A stretch of 15,069 nucleotides of DNA from Elusimicrobiota bacterium (GCA_028717525.1 JAQUNT010000007.1:1-15069); one strand, 5' to 3'. Counted from the stretch's first letter, positions 1-6,750 are shown. The notes: a model not told the origin generated them from the letters alone. A program made the numbers and translations.

Positions 1-2
1 GC

Positions 3-602
3 CATTCCATAGGAGGGGTGGTCGCGCTCATGGCCGCGGCCCGGCGTCCGGACCGGGTCAGAGCCCTCATCATCGAGGACTCCCCTTTGACCATGTCCAA
101 TTACCAGGCTGTCATCGCCGCCTCGCGCCCTATGTTCAAGGCCTGGCTGCGCCTGAAGAGCTCGGCGCGCTCGCGAGAGGCTCTCACCGCGGCCCTGGCG
201 CGCGAGTATGCGGGCTATCCCGGGCTCCCCAGAGGCTGGATCCGGTTCTTCTCCGGCTGCCTCTGGCAGCTCGACCCCGGCTTCTTCGACCCGCTGCTCC
301 ACGACTTCGCCGGGTTCACCGCGGGCTACGACTACAAGCGGATCATCGGACAGCTGCGCTGCCCCATCCTGTTCCTGCGCGGGGAGAGGAGGCTGGGCGC
401 GGTGATGACCGACACGGAACTGGGCTGGCTCAGGAAGAACGCCCCGCGCGCGGCCTGCGCCCAGATCCCGGGCGCTGGGCATCTGCTGCACCTGCAGGAC
501 CAGGCCCTCCCGCGGGTGCGCCGGGAGATGGCGTCCTTCCTGAGACGGGTTACTTCTTGTCCCCGCCCTTCTTGCCGCCCTCGGCGCCCTGCCGGGAGAT
601 GA
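3..602 (+). CDS. alpha/beta hydrolase, 5' end cut by window edge
   Basis: This is the C-terminal part of an alpha/beta-fold hydrolase. Reading the frame back to base 3 gives HSIGG, the end of a GxSxG nucleophile elbow, so the catalytic Ser codon is at 6-8 and the gene begins before the window; the GTG at 18 is internal and is not the start. A lid region rich in Trp and Phe follows, then the usual acid strand (CPILFLRGERRLG, with Glu where Asp is common, or the Asp of the following MTDTE) and the catalytic His in GAGHLLHL (codon 480-482). The family normally stops soon after the last helix (MASFLRR). Here about 18 Arg/Pro-rich residues follow, and the 3' end overlaps the convergent SGNH locus, so the natural stop may have been lost. 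The substrate cannot be told from sequence. Confidence 0.8.
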   Translation, partial: HSIGGVVALMAAARRPDRVRALIIEDSPLTMSNYQAVIAASRPMFKAWLRLKSSARSREALTAALAREYAGYPGLPRGWIRFFSGCLWQLDPGFFDPLLHDFAGFTAGYDYKRIIGQLRCPILFLRGERRLGAVMTDTELGWLRKNAPRAACAQIPGAGHLLHLQDQALPRVRREMASFLRRVTSCPRPSCRPRRPAGR

Positions 603-1969
603 CGCCCAGGTCGTGCGGCACGCCCGGACCCACGTCCTTGAGCACGGCCAGGCGGATGCGGGAGAGCCTGGACTCCACCCGCGCGTTGAGCTCGGCGATC
701 TCCGCCGGGGTTGCCAGGTACCAGTCCTCCCGGCCCTGACGAGGCGGCGCAGGGCGGTCGTTGCCTGGAGGCGCAACCCAGGCGCCCGCGGTCCTGGCGC
801 AGCACCTGAGCCAAGACCGCGGCCATGACCTGGTGCGCCTGCGCCGTGGGATGGCCCTCTCCGGCGATGAAGGCGGGGCCGGGGGTCAGGCGCTCGAGGT
901 CCCAGTCCGAGAGGTCGAGGTACGGTATCCCCTCCTTCTCCAGGTACGGCTTCAGGAAGGCGCTCCCTTGCCCGGAACAGCCGGGATAGAAGACCACGTA
1001 GAAGCGGTCCGCGCCGAAGCGTTGGGTCTGGCCGCGGATCTGCCCGATGAGCTTGGCCAGGAAGCGCAGCACCGGCTCTGTCGGGCGCGTCGGATAGTCG
1101 AGGTTGAGGTACCGCGCGGCCGCGGAACGGACGAAGATCCTAGCCAGCAAGGTCCAGAAGGGCCGGGCGTCCTTGATGTACCGGTCGGCCACGATCCGGC
1201 CGCCGGCGTCCTCGTGGTAATACGGCTTCCAAAAGCCGTTGGAGCCGACCTCGCGCAGCGAGCCCATCTGGCGCGTCAAGTGGTTGTCCGTGAAGACGTA
1301 GACGGCCGTGCCCCGGGACTCACGGATTTCCGGCGGCCCCTCGACCAGGCGCAGGCGCTCCAGCAGCTCGCCCAGGTAGAGCCCGCCGATCCCGTAGTTG
1401 TAGACCCGGGCCCAGGGCAGCTCCCGGCCCAGGAAGGCGGCCAAGGTCTCGTCCTGCCCCACGCCCTCGCCGAAGACGAAAGAATCCCCGAGCAGGACCA
1501 CGAAGCGCTCGGCGCGGGCCTTGGAGCGTTCTCCGGGCGTGTCCCTCCGGCTGAACTCGTCGATCCGGTAGGTGAGGTCCCAGATGAGCCCGCCGCCCCG
1601 GAAGCGACGGATGCGGCGGAAGTCGCTCCTGGGCAAGGTCAGCAGGCCTGGCCCCATGCGGGACATGTGGACGGCGGGCAGGATGACGTCCTCGATGGCG
1701 AGCCCGTCGACCGGGGCGCGCGGCCGCGGCTCCTTGGCCGCCGGGGGAGGAGGCTGCGCCACGAAGATGCCGCGCCCGGCGCCGCCGAGGCTCGCGGCCG
1801 GGGGCCGGGGCCGGCCCCACTGCAGCGGGCCGTGGCGCGTGAGCAGGATGGCGCACGCCCATTCCGCGGCCGCCGCGGACGAGACGGCCAAGACCGCTCC
1901 CAGGGCGAGGGCGGCCAGCCGCCCCCGCAGGGGGGACGCGGCGGGCGGGGGCGCGCTGGTCCGGTCCAT
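332..1969 (-). CDS. membrane-anchored SGNH/GDSL-type hydrolase; coding support ends near 780
   Basis: The N-terminus has one hydrophobic segment (residues about 18-43, LAALALGAVLAVSS) acting as signal anchor or signal peptide, then a Pro-rich stretch to about 85. The SGNH fold follows: block I VVLLGDSFVFGEG (Ser163), a glycine block YNYGIGG (190-196), a DN pair at 228-229 in the place of the GxND block, and block V GEGHPT with His373, where the usual Asp two residues before His is Glu. Such proteins act on O-acyl groups of envelope polysaccharide or peptidoglycan; that role is inferred. The open frame runs to 332 (545 aa), but after residue 396 it enters a 62-bp repeat and becomes low-complexity Pro/Gly/Arg. 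The believable C-terminal tail is in the +1 frame and ends at 550, so a one-base frameshift near 785-787 is likely. A -10 box lies 13 nt before the ATG. Confidence 0.75.
   Translation of the reverse strand: MDRTSAPPPAASPLRGRLAALALGAVLAVSSAAAAEWACAILLTRHGPLQWGRPRPPAASLGGAGRGIFVAQPPPPAAKEPRPRAPVDGLAIEDVILPAVHMSRMGPGLLTLPRSDFRRIRRFRGGGLIWDLTYRIDEFSRRDTPGERSKARAERFVVLLGDSFVFGEGVGQDETLAAFLGRELPWARVYNYGIGGLYLGELLERLRLVEGPPEIRESRGTAVYVFTDNHLTRQMGSLREVGSNGFWKPYYHEDAGGRIVADRYIKDARPFWTLLARIFVRSAAARYLNLDYPTRPTEPVLRFLAKLIGQIRGQTQRFGADRFYVVFYPGCSGQGSAFLKPYLEKEGIPYLDLSDWDLERLTPGPAFIAGEGHPTAQAHQVMAAVLAQVLRQDRGRLGCASRQRPPCAASSGPGGLVPGNPGGDRRAQRAGGVQALPHPPGRAQGRGSGRAARPGRHLPAGRRGRQEGRGQEVTRLRKDAISRRTRGRAWSCRCSRCPAPGIWAQAARGAFFLSQPSSVSVITAPSLLSPRRNRMGQRSCPMIRL
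550..780 (-). other. out-of-frame C-terminal tail of the SGNH gene (probable frameshift)
   Basis: On the minus strand, in the frame one base on from the SGNH frame, a protein-like stretch runs from the repeat to a TAA at 552-550. It reads REDWYLATPAEIAELN, then ARVESRLSRIRLAVLKDV, and ends in a Lys/Gly tail (GGKKGGDKK). Its amphipathic helical character contrasts with the Pro/Gly/Arg composition of the SGNH frame over the same bases. It has no good start codon of its own, only an internal GTG leaving about 40 residues. Removing one G from the GGG run at 785-787 would fuse it to the SGNH domain. It may be the true C-terminus or the leftover of another gene. It overlaps the end of the convergent hydrolase by 53 bp. 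Confidence 0.45.
719..780. repeat. 62-bp dispersed repeat, copy A
   Basis: This stretch matches 2177-2238 at 57 of 62 positions without gaps; the first 25 bases are identical. It lies across the 3' end of the SGNH gene, starting at about residue 397. It can fold into two nested stems: CCTCC 726-730 with GGAGG 767-771, and GCCCTG 733-738 with CAGGGC 750-755. Confidence 0.8.
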
Positions 1970-1982
1970 ATGGTTCCAGGCT

Positions 1983-1988
1983 ATTATA
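1983..1988 (-). promoter_or_regulatory. -10 box (TATAAT) of the SGNH gene
   Basis: On the minus strand a perfect TATAAT ends 13 nt before the ATG at 1969, giving a predicted leader of only about 6-7 nt. No good TTGACA is seen at the usual spacing. The box is an AT-rich island in very GC-rich DNA. Confidence 0.6.
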
Positions 1989-2106
1989 GCCCAGCTGGCA
2001 CCTTCTGTGGCGCGCCGTCCATCCCGGGGCAGCGTCCCCTACGACCCAGTCGCGCAGGCTCAGGGTCTGGCAGACTATGCGCATGAGCCTGCGGGGACGA
2101 CGCCGG

Positions 2107-2155
2107 GCGCCGAAGGCTCGAGCCCGGGCCCGGGCGGGCGGTCGGGCTCCGGCGC
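2107..2155. repeat. GC-rich inverted repeat (hairpin)
   Basis: GCGCCG (2107-2112) pairs with CGGCGC (2150-2155), and GAGCCCG (2120-2126) pairs with CGGGCTC (2143-2149). There is a 7-nt bulge on the left and a 16-nt GC-rich loop. The left side also contains the palindrome GGCTCGAGCC (2115-2124). There is no T-run, so it is not a standard terminator. Confidence 0.4.
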
Positions 2156-2176
2156 GGGACGCCGTTCGCGGCTCGC

Positions 2177-2238
2177 TACCAGTCCTCCCGGCCCTGACGA
2201 GCCGGCGTAGGGCGGTCGGTGCCTGGAGGGGGAACCCA
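2177..2238. repeat. 62-bp dispersed repeat, copy B
   Basis: Second copy of the element at 719-780, in the same orientation, 57/62 identical. The five differences are at 2202, 2208, 2219, 2230 and 2232. The stems CCTCC 2184-2188 / GGAGG 2225-2229 and GCCCTG 2191-2196 / TAGGGC 2208-2213 are kept; the change at 2208 turns a G-C pair into G-U. Confidence 0.8.
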
Positions 2239-2250
2239 CCTGCCGCGCGG

Positions 2251-2271
2251 GCCAGCCCCCCGGGGGCTGGC
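2251..2271. repeat. 21-bp palindrome, 10-bp arms with one central base
   Basis: GCCAGCCCCC is followed by one C and then its exact reverse complement GGGGGCTGGC. It lies 12 bp to the right of repeat copy B. Neither side has a T-run, so a rho-independent terminator is not supported; a protein site or part of a structured element is possible. Confidence 0.5.
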
Positions 2272-2349
2272 AATCGGAAGATGCGGGGCGAGACAGAAGG
2301 GACTGGCGGAGCGGGCGGCCCGAAGAGGGGCTATTTCTCCTCCAACTCA

Positions 2350-2394
2350 ATTTCACCTCCGGAACAAATCCTCCGGGGGAGCGAAACGTGAAAT
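2350..2394. repeat. inverted repeat just past the yceH stop; possible 3'-end structure
   Basis: ATTTCAC (2350-2356) and GTGAAAT (2388-2394) are exact inverted repeats, extended inside by CTCC (2357-2360) with GGAG (2378-2381). It begins about 22 nt beyond the minus-strand yceH stop codon in an AT-richer patch. It could stabilise or end the yceH message, but no U-tract follows on that strand. Confidence 0.35.
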
Positions 2395-2415
2395 CGTAAA
2401 AACCAGGCACCAACT

Positions 2416-3069
2416 CTAGGGCTTGGCCGCGAAGCGCTGCTGCAGCTCGCGCAGGGCGGATTCCAGGGCGCTCACCCGCTCTTCCAGCAGGGCGACGCGA
2501 TCAGGCCCGGGTTCCGGGGCCGGCGCGGCCTGGGGCCGAGGCTGCGGAACCTCCGTCACCGCGGGGGCCTCTTCGGTGAAGAGCTCCCGGTAGCGGGACT
2601 CCTTCTGTCCGGGCTGGCGGGGCAGGCGGGCGACCACCGGGCCGTCGAGCCGGCCGGCGAGCTCGGCCATGAGGGCTTCGACCTCCGCGGTGCTCTCGAA
2701 GCGGTGCAGGCGCTCGCCGCGGGTCTTGATCTCTCCCGGGGTCTGGGCCCCGCGCAGCAGCAGCACCGTCACCGCCGCCACGGCCTTGGGGTCCTCGCTG
2801 GCCAGCAACGCGTCGATGCGGTGGCTGTACTTGGCGGCGCGGGCCCCGCGCTCGTGGATGCGGCCCGCGAACTTCCTCTCCACCAGGCCGCTGAGGACCT
2901 TCTCGACCTCGGAGTGGCCCAGGGACATGACCGGGTCGCGGGAGGTCTTCTGGTTGCAGGCCGCGACCAGGGAGTTGAGGGTCAAGGGGTAGAGCTCGGG
3001 GGTGGTGAGGGATTTCTCCACCAGCGAGCCGAGCACGCGGGCTTCGACGGGGCTGAGCCGTTCGGTCAT
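2416..3069 (-). CDS. yceH: YceH family protein (DUF480/UPF0502)
   Basis: The protein has 217 residues, close to the roughly 215 of E. coli YceH. The opening LSPVEARVLGSLVEKSLTTPELYPLTLNSL and NQKTSRDPVMSL are hallmarks of the DUF480 family, which folds as two winged-helix domains (about residues 1-85 and 90-160; LLLRGAQTPGEIKTR lies in the second). A Pro-rich linker (170-190) leads to a C-terminal coiled coil (DRVALLEERVSALESALREL, about 191-210), also usual in the family. The molecular function of YceH is not established; a DNA-binding role is suggested only by the fold. It is transcribed away from the 3126 hydrolase, with 56 bp between the starts. A TAGAAT box lies 6 nt before the ATG and no Shine-Dalgarno is seen, which supports this start and a leaderless message. 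Confidence 0.93.
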   Translation of the reverse strand: MTERLSPVEARVLGSLVEKSLTTPELYPLTLNSLVAACNQKTSRDPVMSLGHSEVEKVLSGLVERKFAGRIHERGARAAKYSHRIDALLASEDPKAVAAVTVLLLRGAQTPGEIKTRGERLHRFESTAEVEALMAELAGRLDGPVVARLPRQPGQKESRYRELFTEEAPAVTEVPQPRPQAAPAPEPGPDRVALLEERVSALESALRELQQRFAAKP

Positions 3070-3075
3070 GAGGGG

Positions 3076-3081
3076 ATTCTA
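3076..3081 (-). promoter_or_regulatory. -10 box (TAGAAT) of yceH
   Basis: On the minus strand TAGAAT ends 6 nt before the yceH ATG (3069), so transcription should begin at or next to the start codon. A weak TTGCGC lies 17 nt upstream (3104-3099). Confidence 0.6.
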
Positions 3082-3112
3082 GCCTCTATCGCGGCGCGGC
3101 GCAAGACATTCG

Positions 3113-3118
3113 TACAAT
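3113..3118 (+). promoter_or_regulatory. -10 box (TACAAT) of the hydrolase-eutBC unit
   Basis: TACAAT ends 7 nt before the ATG at 3126, predicting initiation at the start codon. It is divergent from the yceH promoter, with 31 bp between the two -10 boxes. No clear -35 is visible. Confidence 0.6.
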
Positions 3119-3125
3119 AGCGGGC

Positions 3126-3929
3126 ATGGCGGCCTGCGCGCGCGACGGAGTCGAGCTCTACTACGAGGTCCGCGGCCGGGGCGAGCCCCTGCTGCTCATC
3201 GCGGGCCTGGCCTCCGATTCCCAGAGCTGGCTGCCGGTCCTGGCCGGACTGTCGCAGCGCTTCCAGGTCGTCGCGCTCGACAACCGCGGCTCGGGCCGGA
3301 CCAAGCCCCCGGACGCGCCGCTGAGCATCCGCGCCATGGCGGAGGACTGCGCGGCCGTCCTCTCCAGCCTGGGCCTGGGCCCGGCCCACGTGCTGGGCCA
3401 TTCCATGGGAGGCTTCATCGCCCAGGACCTCGCCGCGCGCCATCCCGGCCTGGTCCGCCGGCTCGTCCTGGCCGGAACCTCGTCTTCCAGCTCGCCGCGC
3501 AACAACGCCCTGTTCCAGGCCTGGGCCGACAGCCTGGGGGCCGGCCCGGCCCCGGAGTCCTGGTGGCGCGGGCTCTTCGCCTGGATCTTCTCGCCCCGGT
3601 TCTTCGCGGACCCGGCCGCGGTGCGCGCGGCCGTGCGCGCGTCGGTCGAGTACCCCTATCTCCAGAGCCCCGCGGCCTTCCGCGGCCAGGTCCGGGCCAT
3701 CGCGGAGTTCGACGGCTCGGCCGGGCTCTCCCGCATCCAGGCCCAGACCATGGTCCTGAGCGGGGCGGAGGACCTGCTCTTCCCGCCCGAGGCTGGCGCC
3801 GAGTTGGCCCGGCGCATTTTCGGCGCCCGCGCCTCCAGCATCTCGGGTGCGGGGCACGCCATGCACGTGGAGCGGCCGGAGGCGTTCATCTCCATGGTCT
3901 CCGATTTCCTCCTGGGGCGGGCCTCCTAG
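3126..3929 (+). CDS. alpha/beta hydrolase
   Basis: A complete 267-residue alpha/beta-fold hydrolase. The nucleophile elbow is GHSMGG with Ser93, the acid is Asp216 in LSGAEDLLFPP, and the catalytic His244 is in GAGHAMHVERP. LDNRGSGRT at 51-59 is the strand-4 motif common in this family. The oxyanion region reads IAGLAS, with Gly but without the usual His-Gly. The cap (about 120-195) contains several Trp and Phe residues. It resembles small-molecule esterases and lactonases such as enol-lactone hydrolases, but the substrate cannot be predicted. There is no signal peptide, so it is cytoplasmic. The ethanolamine ammonia-lyase gene starts 2 nt after its stop, so the two are almost certainly co-transcribed. 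A -10 box 7 nt before the ATG supports the start. Confidence 0.88.
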   Translation: MAACARDGVELYYEVRGRGEPLLLIAGLASDSQSWLPVLAGLSQRFQVVALDNRGSGRTKPPDAPLSIRAMAEDCAAVLSSLGLGPAHVLGHSMGGFIAQDLAARHPGLVRRLVLAGTSSSSSPRNNALFQAWADSLGAGPAPESWWRGLFAWIFSPRFFADPAAVRAAVRASVEYPYLQSPAAFRGQVRAIAEFDGSAGLSRIQAQTMVLSGAEDLLFPPEAGAELARRIFGARASSISGAGHAMHVERPEAFISMVSDFLLGRAS

Positions 3930-3931
3930 AC

Positions 3932-6055
3932 ATGGACGCCGCGCGGCTGAGGCTCCTCTTCGCCCGGGCCAACGAGTTCAAGGAAGGCGACCTCCAGCTC
4001 GGCGGCACGGCCGACGAGGCCGTGCGGCGGGAGGCCAAGGATCAGGTCGCCGCGCTGAGCCTCGGCGAGCTCTCCCGGCTGGCCTTGGTCGAGGACGCGG
4101 TCACGGAGGAGCTCTGGCGCAGCCTGGACCGGGGACTGCTGGCGGAGCTCTCCAACCTCAGCGTGGCCCAGGCCAAGGCCGCGCTTTTGGGCCCCGGGGG
4201 CGCCGCCTGGGCCCGCCGCTATGCCCCGGCCCTGCCCAGCGAGGCCGCCGCGGCCTTGGTCAAGGTCATGAGCGACGACGAGCTCTCCGTGGTCGCGCGC
4301 TCCGTGCACAACCCCCTGCCGGGGCGCGGCACGGCGGTCGGCGCCGCGGGCCACCTGGGCTCGCGCATCCAGCCCAACAGCCCCGGCGACGACGAAGGCG
4401 AGATCCTCATGTCGGTGCTGGAAGGCCTGGCCTTCGGCTGCGGCGACGTGATCATCGGGCTCAACCCGGCCAGCGACGACCTGGACACCATCGTCAGGAC
4501 CGAGAAGCTGCTGCAGGGGGTGGTGGAAAGGCTGGGCCTGCCCACCCGCTATTGCGTGCTCTCGGACCTGAAGAAACAGGCCGCGGCGCGCGGCCGCGCC
4601 AAGGTCGACGTGGGCTTCCAGAGCCTGGGCGGGACCTCCCAGTCCTTGGCCGGGATGCTGGGCCTCGACGTGGACGGCCTGCTGGAGCTGGCCCAGGGCT
4701 TCCCTGGCCTCTATTTCGAGACCGGGCAGGGCTCCGAGGTCACCAACGGCGCGGCCCAAGGCGTGGACATGACCACTTTGGAGTCGCGCTGCTACGGCCT
4801 GGCCCGGGCCGTCCGGCTGCGCTGCGGCGGCCGCTGGACCATACTCAACGACGTGGCGGGCTTCATCGGTCCGGAGGTGTTCCGCACCGGGCCCCAGCTC
4901 CTGAGGGCCTGCCTGGAGGATTCGGTCATGGCCAAGCTGCAGGGCCTGACCATGGGCCTCGACGTCTGCTCCACTTTCCACATGGGCATCTCCCCGCGCG
5001 AGCTCCAGGACCTGACCGAGGCCGCGGCCCTCAAGGCGGCTCCCGCCTACCTGATGGCCGTGGCAGGCAACGCCGACCCCATGCTCGGCTATCTGACCAC
5101 CTCCTTCCGGGAGCACCCGCGCCTGCGGCGCGCCGCGGGCAAGGGGCTCGCCAGCGCCATGCGGGATCGGCTCGCGGCTTTGGGGGTCAGCGGCGCGGAC
5201 GACGAGCCGTCAGGCTCCCCCGTGGCGACCGCGGCCCTTTATGCCCGGTACATGAAGGCGGGCGGCGACTCCCGCACGCCTCATGAGCTCGCCGGCGAGG
5301 GCCTGCGCAGGCTCGCGGCCCTGCAGGGCCGGGGCTTCGACCTGGGCTATGGCGCGGGCCCGGACGAGGGCGGTCCGCCCGCCGCGGCCGCGAGGCTCGA
5401 GGCTCTCTTCCGCAACGCCCGGGAGGCCCTTTACGCGAGGCTGGAGCCGGCCGTCATCAAGGACAGCTGCGCGCGGCCCGCCCGGGCCGCTACGTGCTCC
5501 GCGGACCGCGACGACTATCTCGCCCATCCGGCCTCGGGCGAGCGCATCGCGCCGGAGCACTGCGCCGAGCTGAGGCGGCTCTACCCGGGCCGGCGGCAGG
5601 CACCGCAGGTGCAGTTCGTGGTCTCCGACGGGCTCAACGCCAACGCGGTCAACGAGAACCTGCGCGCGGTCCTGCCCGGGCTGAGATGGGCCCTGCGCCA
5701 AGCCGGCCTCGACGTGGGCGAGGCGGACGTCGTGCTGGACAACGGCCGCGTGCGCGCGGGCTACCACGCGGCCCAGCTCATAGGTCCGGACCTGCTCGTC
5801 CACCTCATCGGGGAGAGGCCCGGCACCGGCTTGAACCAGCTCTCCGCCTATCTGACCTACGGGAAGGGCCCCGCGGGTGAGCCCCGCTGGAGCCCGGACC
5901 TGGCGCACAGCCTGACCAGCGCGGTCTGCGGCATGCATCCCCGGGGCAAGGCCCCGGAGGCGGCCGTGGCCGAGATGGCCGCCTTGGTCCGGCGCATGGC
6001 CGGACTGCGGCGCTCGGGCACGGCGTTGACCGGTCCGAGCGCAGAACTAGTATAA
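3932..6055 (+). CDS. eutBC: fused ethanolamine ammonia-lyase, EutB and EutC in one chain
   Basis: The enzyme converts ethanolamine to acetaldehyde and ammonia using adenosylcobalamin; normally EutB (about 450 aa) and EutC (about 295 aa) are separate subunits. Here one 707-residue chain carries both. EutB part, 1 to about 400: FKEGD (16-20), SRIQPN (144-149), GLNPASDD (176-183), FETGQGSE (262-269), FIGPEVFRTG (311-320), MGLDVCSTFH (341-350) and LTTSF (388-392). EutC part, about 485 to 700: DDYLAHPASGERI (527-539), VVSDGLNANAV (563-573), IGERPGTGL (626-634), LSAYLTYG (637-644) and a C-terminal CGMHPRGKAPEAA. Compared from memory with the enterobacterial enzyme, the E of its QSIAGTEK segment is Ser236 here and TNHAEAD is changed to TFHMGIS. 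No eutA reactivase, shell-protein gene or B12 riboswitch is nearby. The ATG at 3932 lies 2 nt after the hydrolase stop and is preferred over upstream in-frame codons that overlap the hydrolase. Confidence 0.93.
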   Translation: MDAARLRLLFARANEFKEGDLQLGGTADEAVRREAKDQVAALSLGELSRLALVEDAVTEELWRSLDRGLLAELSNLSVAQAKAALLGPGGAAWARRYAPALPSEAAAALVKVMSDDELSVVARSVHNPLPGRGTAVGAAGHLGSRIQPNSPGDDEGEILMSVLEGLAFGCGDVIIGLNPASDDLDTIVRTEKLLQGVVERLGLPTRYCVLSDLKKQAAARGRAKVDVGFQSLGGTSQSLAGMLGLDVDGLLELAQGFPGLYFETGQGSEVTNGAAQGVDMTTLESRCYGLARAVRLRCGGRWTILNDVAGFIGPEVFRTGPQLLRACLEDSVMAKLQGLTMGLDVCSTFHMGISPRELQDLTEAAALKAAPAYLMAVAGNADPMLGYLTTSFREHPRLRRAAGKGLASAMRDRLAALGVSGADDEPSGSPVATAALYARYMKAGGDSRTPHELAGEGLRRLAALQGRGFDLGYGAGPDEGGPPAAAARLEALFRNAREALYARLEPAVIKDSCARPARAATCSADRDDYLAHPASGERIAPEHCAELRRLYPGRRQAPQVQFVVSDGLNANAVNENLRAVLPGLRWALRQAGLDVGEADVVLDNGRVRAGYHAAQLIGPDLLVHLIGERPGTGLNQLSAYLTYGKGPAGEPRWSPDLAHSLTSAVCGMHPRGKAPEAAVAEMAALVRRMAGLRRSGTALTGPSAELV

Positions 6056-6056
6056 T
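6026..6056 (+). promoter_or_regulatory. promoter of the DUF4197-TPR unit, inside the 3' end of eutBC
   Basis: TTGACC (6026-6031) and a perfect TATAAT (6051-6056) are separated by 19 bp. The -10 ends 7 nt before the ATG at 6064, so the transcript should be leaderless. Most of the promoter lies within the eutBC coding sequence. Confidence 0.65.
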
Positions 6057-6063
6057 CCGGGCC

Positions 6064-6750
6064 ATGAGGCTGTCCATGCGAGCCTGGCCCGCCGTCCTGC
6101 TGCTGCCGCTGGCGGCCGCCCAGGCGGCGGGAGGCTTGAGCCAGGCCGAGGTGGCGCAGGGGCTCAAGGAGGCCCTGGGGCGCGGGGTCAAGGCCGCGGT
6201 CTCGCGCCTGGGCCGTGAGGGCGGCTACCTCAAGAACCTCGAGGTCCGCATCCCCATGCCCGGCCGCCTGCGGAAGCTCGATGCGACCCTGCGCCGGCTC
6301 AAGCAGGATAAGCTGGCCGACGAGTTCGTCGCGGCCATGAACCGCGCCGCCGAGAAGGCCGCGCCCGAAGCCGCGGCCATCTTCGCGGACTCCTTGTCCC
6401 AGATGACCTTGGCCGACGCCCAGGCCATCCTGACCGGGCCGGATGACGCGGCCACGCGCTATTTCCGCCAGACCTGCGAAGCCCGGCTCCACGCCAAGTT
6501 CCTCCCCATCGTGGCCAAGGCCACGGCCTCGGCCGGGGTCACCAAGGCCTACAGGCGCCTGCTCGTCGCGGCCGGCCCGGCCAGCTTCCTGCTCGGCACG
6601 GAGGCCAGCAACCTCGACGGCTACGTCACGGTCAAGGCGCTCGACGGCCTGTTCAAGATGATCGCGGCCGAGGAGAGCAGGATCCGCAAGAATCCCGTCG
6701 CGCGCAACACCGGCATCCTCAAGAGGGTCTTCGGCTCCCTGAATCCATGA
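6064..6750 (+). CDS. DUF4197 family exported protein
   Basis: A 228-residue protein with a signal peptide (residues about 1-24, LSMRAWPAVLLLPLAAAQAAGG). The mature part matches the DUF4197 pattern: LSQAEVAQGLKEALGRGV at the start, then YLKNLEVRIPMPGRLRKLD, FVAAMNRAAEKAAPEA, FADSLSQMTLADAQAILTGPDDAATRYFRQ, and GYVTVKALDGLFKMIAAEESRIRKNP near the end. It is expected to be an all-helical periplasmic protein; its function is unknown in the family. Its stop overlaps the next start (ATGA at 6747-6750), so it is translated with the TPR gene. The start is fixed by the signal peptide and by a TATAAT 7 nt upstream. Confidence 0.88.
   Translation: MRLSMRAWPAVLLLPLAAAQAAGGLSQAEVAQGLKEALGRGVKAAVSRLGREGGYLKNLEVRIPMPGRLRKLDATLRRLKQDKLADEFVAAMNRAAEKAAPEAAAIFADSLSQMTLADAQAILTGPDDAATRYFRQTCEARLHAKFLPIVAKATASAGVTKAYRRLLVAAGPASFLLGTEASNLDGYVTVKALDGLFKMIAAEESRIRKNPVARNTGILKRVFGSLNP

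Larger units (their letters stand above)
1989..2415. other. gene-free, structured intergenic region between the SGNH gene and yceH
   Basis: No convincing protein is seen here on either strand; the open frames are Arg/Pro/Gly-rich by-products of GC content. It holds a two-part GC-rich hairpin (2107-2155), copy B of the 62-bp repeat (2177-2238), a near-perfect palindrome (2251-2271) and an AT-richer hairpin (2350-2394) just past the yceH stop. Relative to the minus-strand genes it is the 3' side of yceH and the 5' side of the SGNH gene. It could be an untranslated region, a decayed gene or a small RNA locus; the sequence does not decide. Confidence 0.5.

Noticed and set aside
761..2086. 441-codon plus-strand frame opposite the SGNH gene
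   Set aside because: The opposite strand has clear SGNH blocks and a signal anchor; this frame is Gly/Ala/Arg-rich without motifs and crosses the SGNH promoter.
1320..2273. 317-codon minus-strand frame spanning repeat copy B and the SGNH 5' half
   Set aside because: Arg/Pro/Ala-rich, no motif, and it overlaps the SGNH frame. The stretch across the repeat (ALRRLVRAGRTG) is kept only as a caveat in the repeat finding.
3850..3931. B12 riboswitch upstream of eutBC
   Set aside because: Only 2 nt separate the genes and the sequence before is hydrolase coding; no room and no B12-box-like sequence seen.
3847..5286. 479-codon plus-strand frame overlapping eutBC
   Set aside because: It is a shifted frame of the EutB coding region, very rich in Arg, Gly and Pro.
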